The position numbers and the translations under genes are program-made. Positions 6,108 through 8,401 of a DNA stretch of 8,401 nt are shown in pieces. The DNA lies in the NCBI GenBank assembly GCA_946480675.1, contig CAMLKS010000085.1, positions 1-8,401 of the forward strand, given 5' to 3'. Position 1 is the first letter of the stretch. Each line of letters begins with the position of its first letter. The notes under the pieces were generated by a model that was not told where the DNA came from, searched no databases, and saw nothing but the letters and a program-made list of their open reading frames with translations. This DNA comes from an uncultured Bacteroidota bacterium. GTDB lineage: Bacteria; Bacteroidota; Bacteroidia; Chitinophagales; Chitinophagaceae.

Positions 6108-7094
6108 ATGTTTGATAATAGTAACGATAAACCTAACCAGGAGCAGCCACAGAAGCTGCCTACGATATATGATAACCCGAAGATAGACCTTGCTGCCCTG
6201 CATGCACGGGTAGATGAACTGGCAAAGCGCGCCAGCTATCATAAGGGGCTTTTCATAGTAATGCAGGGTAATGAATGGCTGGAACAAGCCAGCAAGCGAC
6301 CGATACCTACCATGCTTTTCAGCGAGTATTGGCACGAGGGTGAGTTGTGCATACTCTTTGCAGATACCAACGTGGGTAAGAGCATCCTTGCGGTGCAGAT
6401 AGCCGATAGCATCAGTACGGGCAAAGCCATACCGGGCTTTAAGCTGGAAGCACAGGCACAACCCGTGGTGTACTTCGATTTTGAGCTGTTCGATAAACAA
6501 TTTGAAGCAAGGTATAGTATCAATTATACGCATCATTATCAGTTTGACAAACATTTCTATCGTGCAGAGATAAACCCTGAAAGCGAGGTGCCCGACCACT
6601 TTGACGACTTTGAGGAATACCTGCACTTCTCGCTGGAAAAGACGATACAGGAAACGGGAGCCAAGGTGCTGGTGATAGACAACCTGACCTACCTGAAGAA
6701 CGAAACTGAACGTGCCAAAGATGCCCTACCGCTGATGAAGCAACTAAAGGCACTGAAAGCCCGCTACGGACTTAGCATACTGGCCCTTGCCCACACTCCC
6801 AAGCGCGACCTGTGCAAACCCATGACGCGAAACGACCTGCAAGGCAGCAAGATGCTCATCAACTTTTGCGATAGTAGTTTTTGCATAGGCGAAAGCCAGG
6901 GCGATAAAAGCATCCGCTACCTGAAGCAGATAAAAGCCCGTGCTACAGAGATAAAGTACGACACCGAACACGTGCTCCTCTGCCGCATAGAAAAGCCGCA
7001 CAACTTCTTGCAGTTTTCGACTGCTGGGGTGAGTAGTGAGTATGAACACTTAAAGACCTCAGAGGAAAAGGATAGAGATGAACTGATTGAGTAA
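6108..7094 (+). CDS. RepA-like AAA/RecA-fold ATPase, ends at an in-frame stop before its HTH tail
   Basis: 328 residues of a RecA-fold ATPase like those in RepA-type replicative helicases and phage or plasmid ATPases. Visible parts: Walker A as A85-DTNVG-K91-S92 (Ala in place of the first Gly), an acidic 'YFDFE' strand with E126 as likely catalytic glutamate, Walker B 'KVLVID' ending at D191, and 'LAHTPKR' (227-233), the sensor-like strand expected in RepA relatives. 'NDLQGSKML' (242-250) and 'KQIKARATE' (273-281) fit the family's C-terminal core. The frame stops at TAA 7092-7094, but 31 more codons in the same frame encode a clean helix-turn-helix, so the intact gene was probably 6108-7190. 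No signal peptide. It is isolated between the structured segment and a TGTCCC motif array. It may be a replication module, a remnant, or a domesticated regulator. Confidence 0.88.
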   Translation: MFDNSNDKPNQEQPQKLPTIYDNPKIDLAALHARVDELAKRASYHKGLFIVMQGNEWLEQASKRPIPTMLFSEYWHEGELCILFADTNVGKSILAVQIADSISTGKAIPGFKLEAQAQPVVYFDFELFDKQFEARYSINYTHHYQFDKHFYRAEINPESEVPDHFDDFEEYLHFSLEKTIQETGAKVLVIDNLTYLKNETERAKDALPLMKQLKALKARYGLSILALAHTPKRDLCKPMTRNDLQGSKMLINFCDSSFCIGESQGDKSIRYLKQIKARATEIKYDTEHVLLCRIEKPHNFLQFSTAGVSSEYEHLKTSEEKDRDELIE

Positions 7095-7190
7095 GCCCGT
7101 GAATTACGCGATGGTGGCATGAGCATCCGTGATATTGCCGATGAGTTGGGCGTTGGTAAATCTACTATCAACCGATGGGTAAATGAGTAG
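7095..7190 (+). pseudogene. Detached C-terminal helix-turn-helix of the RepA-like ATPase
   Basis: Directly after the TAA at 7092-7094 the same frame continues for 31 codons to a TAG at 7188-7190. The peptide is a textbook HTH of the resolvase/Hin type: 'GGMSIRDIADELGVGKST' followed by 'INRWVNE', with the turn at 'LGVG' and a recognition helix from KST. Such tails normally sit at the C-terminus of ATPases and recombinases. A single C-to-T or G-to-T change in a Gln or Glu codon would create the stop. An internal ATG at 7119 would give only 23 residues, so independent translation is unlikely. It is either a nonsense-truncated tail, a readthrough product or a sequencing error. Confidence 0.8.
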
Positions 7191-7195
7191 TAAAC

Positions 7196-7255
7196 TGTCC
7201 CGCTGTCCCATTTGTCCCGCTACTGTATGTGTGGGACAGTGGGACACTTGGGACA
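7196..7255. repeat. Six-copy TGTCCC motif array in two opposing triplets
   Basis: TGTCCC occurs at 7196-7201, 7204-7209 and 7213-7218, and its reverse complement GGGACA at 7233-7238, 7241-7246 and 7250-7255. Starts step by 8 then 9 nt in both arms, close to a helical turn, with a 14-nt centre. The copies are extended as GC, ATT, GC(T) in one arm and AC, AC, AAG in the other. The arms can also fold into an imperfect hairpin. It begins 6 nt after the HTH tail. It could be a binding array for the ATPase/HTH protein, a small origin, or a transcription terminator hairpin; no U-rich tail follows, which weakens the last. Confidence 0.7.
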
Positions 7256-7313
7256 CTACTAAACGTGACGTAGTTATTATAAATCAATTTCAAACTAAAT
7301 ATATCTTTATTGC

Positions 7314-8401
7314 ATGAAACATATAGCCCTCACTATAGTATGCCTGTTATGGATAATAAACATAGATGCCAGGTCTTACGCGCCTGCCATACCATATATA
7401 CAAACATGCGATGGGCAGGATGTAACCGTAAAAGCATGGGCATATCAACCCTATATGCCTTTTCCTTATGGTGCTACAAAAGTGTATCTCAAAGATAAAT
7501 TGTTATATACTATTGATATGTATACAAGGTATCCTTCCTTTACCAGCAATGATGGCAAGTACTTTGCAATAGTGTACACCACCGGCAATCTTACATTTAA
7601 ATACATAGATAGTGGCGCGAGAAGCCTTATTGTTACAGATACTATTTATGATTATACACACTATGCTTTAGAAATATACAAAGACGGAATACCCTATAAA
7701 ATATATACGTTAGGCGATGTAGCAGATACTACACTGCCAATACATATTACCGGCAGGTATAACGATATTTATGACTGGGGATATATAATGAACTGGGAAA
7801 GCGAAGAAATAAGCTCTTTATACTTTTCAACAGAAAACTGTAAAAAAGACTACGGCGATGGGCTTGAAAAGTGCAGTACAACCAGCGCAGATAAAAAAGA
7901 TTGTGATTATTGTAAGAGAGAACTGGCAAGATATGCAACCTATCAGAAGGATAGTACCTTTAAAGCACAATCGATATATGTAAAGAACAATAAACTGCAT
8001 GTAATAGGTAACCATGATGTGGTAACTATCGACTTCAGTAATGATTGCGTTATCGGTAGATTACCTATGCATGAAGTAATAAATGACAAGGACAACTTCA
8101 ATCCTCCTAAAGTTCATACAACCTATTCAGATGTTGAGCTACCTAAGAAATTTGCCAGCCCGCTATTAGCATCGGGCAATAAAATGGATAGTAGCTTATG
8201 TGCTTACTTAGGGCTTACTACCAACCACATGGGCAAAAAAGGAAAGTGTATGGTGATGTTCGTTGAAAGACTGACCATTAAGAGAAACGGGCTGTGTGAA
8301 GAAGCAGATGTATGGATAAGCGATGAGCCGGATAGAAGGAACAAATGCCTTTCGCAATACACAAATGAGCAACTGGAAAAACGCATAGAAGAATGGCTGA
8401 T
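7314..8401 (+). CDS. Secreted protein of unknown function, 3' end beyond the window
   Basis: An uninterrupted frame of 362 codons runs from the ATG at 7314 off the right edge, so the gene is incomplete and has no stop here. Residues 1-19 or 1-23 form a signal peptide (MKH, hydrophobic core ALTIVCLLWII, possible cleavage after NIDA or SYA). The mature part is rich in Tyr, Asp, Thr and short beta-like stretches, as expected of an extracytoplasmic beta protein. A cysteine cluster C176, C187, C197-x2-C200 is followed by five more cysteines, suggesting disulfides or metal binding. No known domain is recognised. AT-rich third positions contrast with the upstream ATPase gene. No exact TAnnTTTG box is seen before it; TATCTTTA at 7302-7309 is too close to the ATG. 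In Bacteroidota such proteins may carry a C-terminal sorting domain, but that end is not visible. Confidence 0.8.
   Translation, partial: MKHIALTIVCLLWIINIDARSYAPAIPYIQTCDGQDVTVKAWAYQPYMPFPYGATKVYLKDKLLYTIDMYTRYPSFTSNDGKYFAIVYTTGNLTFKYIDSGARSLIVTDTIYDYTHYALEIYKDGIPYKIYTLGDVADTTLPIHITGRYNDIYDWGYIMNWESEEISSLYFSTENCKKDYGDGLEKCSTTSADKKDCDYCKRELARYATYQKDSTFKAQSIYVKNNKLHVIGNHDVVTIDFSNDCVIGRLPMHEVINDKDNFNPPKVHTTYSDVELPKKFASPLLASGNKMDSSLCAYLGLTTNHMGKKGKCMVMFVERLTIKRNGLCEEADVWISDEPDRRNKCLSQYTNEQLEKRIEEWL

Noticed and set aside
6048..6626. Minus-strand open frame of 192 codons opposite the RepA-like ATPase start.
   Set aside because: Antisense shadow of a gene with clear Walker motifs.
7087..7131. Programmed frameshift or overlapping start (TTG at 7087) joining the ATPase to its HTH.
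   Set aside because: The HTH is in the same frame as the ATPase, so no shift is needed, and the TTG frame soon ends without HTH residues.
7310..7498. Short + strand frame at the start of the secreted-protein gene.
   Set aside because: Overlaps out of frame with the much longer signal-peptide-bearing frame from 7314.

Overview
The window looks like a Bacteroidota chromosome segment, probably of the Chitinophagaceae or a related sphingobacterial lineage (inference). Three things suggest this. It carries bshA for bacillithiol synthesis. Several starts are preceded by the Bacteroidota -7 box TAnnTTTG and none has a clear Shine-Dalgarno. An intergenic palindrome resembles the 'CATTGCGA...GCACGAAGC' repeats that are common in these genomes. 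No rRNA, canonical tRNA, CRISPR array, transposase or integrase is visible.

Layout. Positions 26-1158 hold two AT-rich, accessory-looking genes on the + strand: a protein with a CxxC / SHILPRF / CxxCE zinc-HNH-like signature, and a 79-residue protein of unknown function. Positions 1167-3655 (- strand) form a two-gene operon: an exported M28 metallopeptidase followed 2 nt later by an OppC/DppC-type ABC permease, which together suggest extracytoplasmic peptide breakdown coupled to uptake. A divergent + strand gene (3759-4073) encodes a small c-type cytochrome, probably a lipoprotein. bshA (4178-5317) follows, facing a convergent AhpD-like CxxC protein (5327-5671, -). Both of the latter have thiol or redox chemistry.

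The right part is the most unusual. The gene-free stretch 5672-6107 holds a REP-like palindrome and then a 130-nt segment rich in perfect short inverted repeats, one of which resembles a tRNA-Thr(UGU) anticodon arm. Next comes a RepA-like AAA/RecA-fold ATPase (6108-7094). An in-frame TAA cuts off a 31-codon helix-turn-helix tail that continues in the same frame to 7190. Immediately after that is a compact array of six TGTCCC motifs, three in each orientation (7196-7255). ATPase, detached DNA-binding tail and motif array look like a replication-type module or its domesticated remnant, but no mobility gene is present to prove it.

From 7314 to the window edge runs a long open frame for a secreted protein of unknown function. 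It is incomplete here because its stop lies beyond position 8401.
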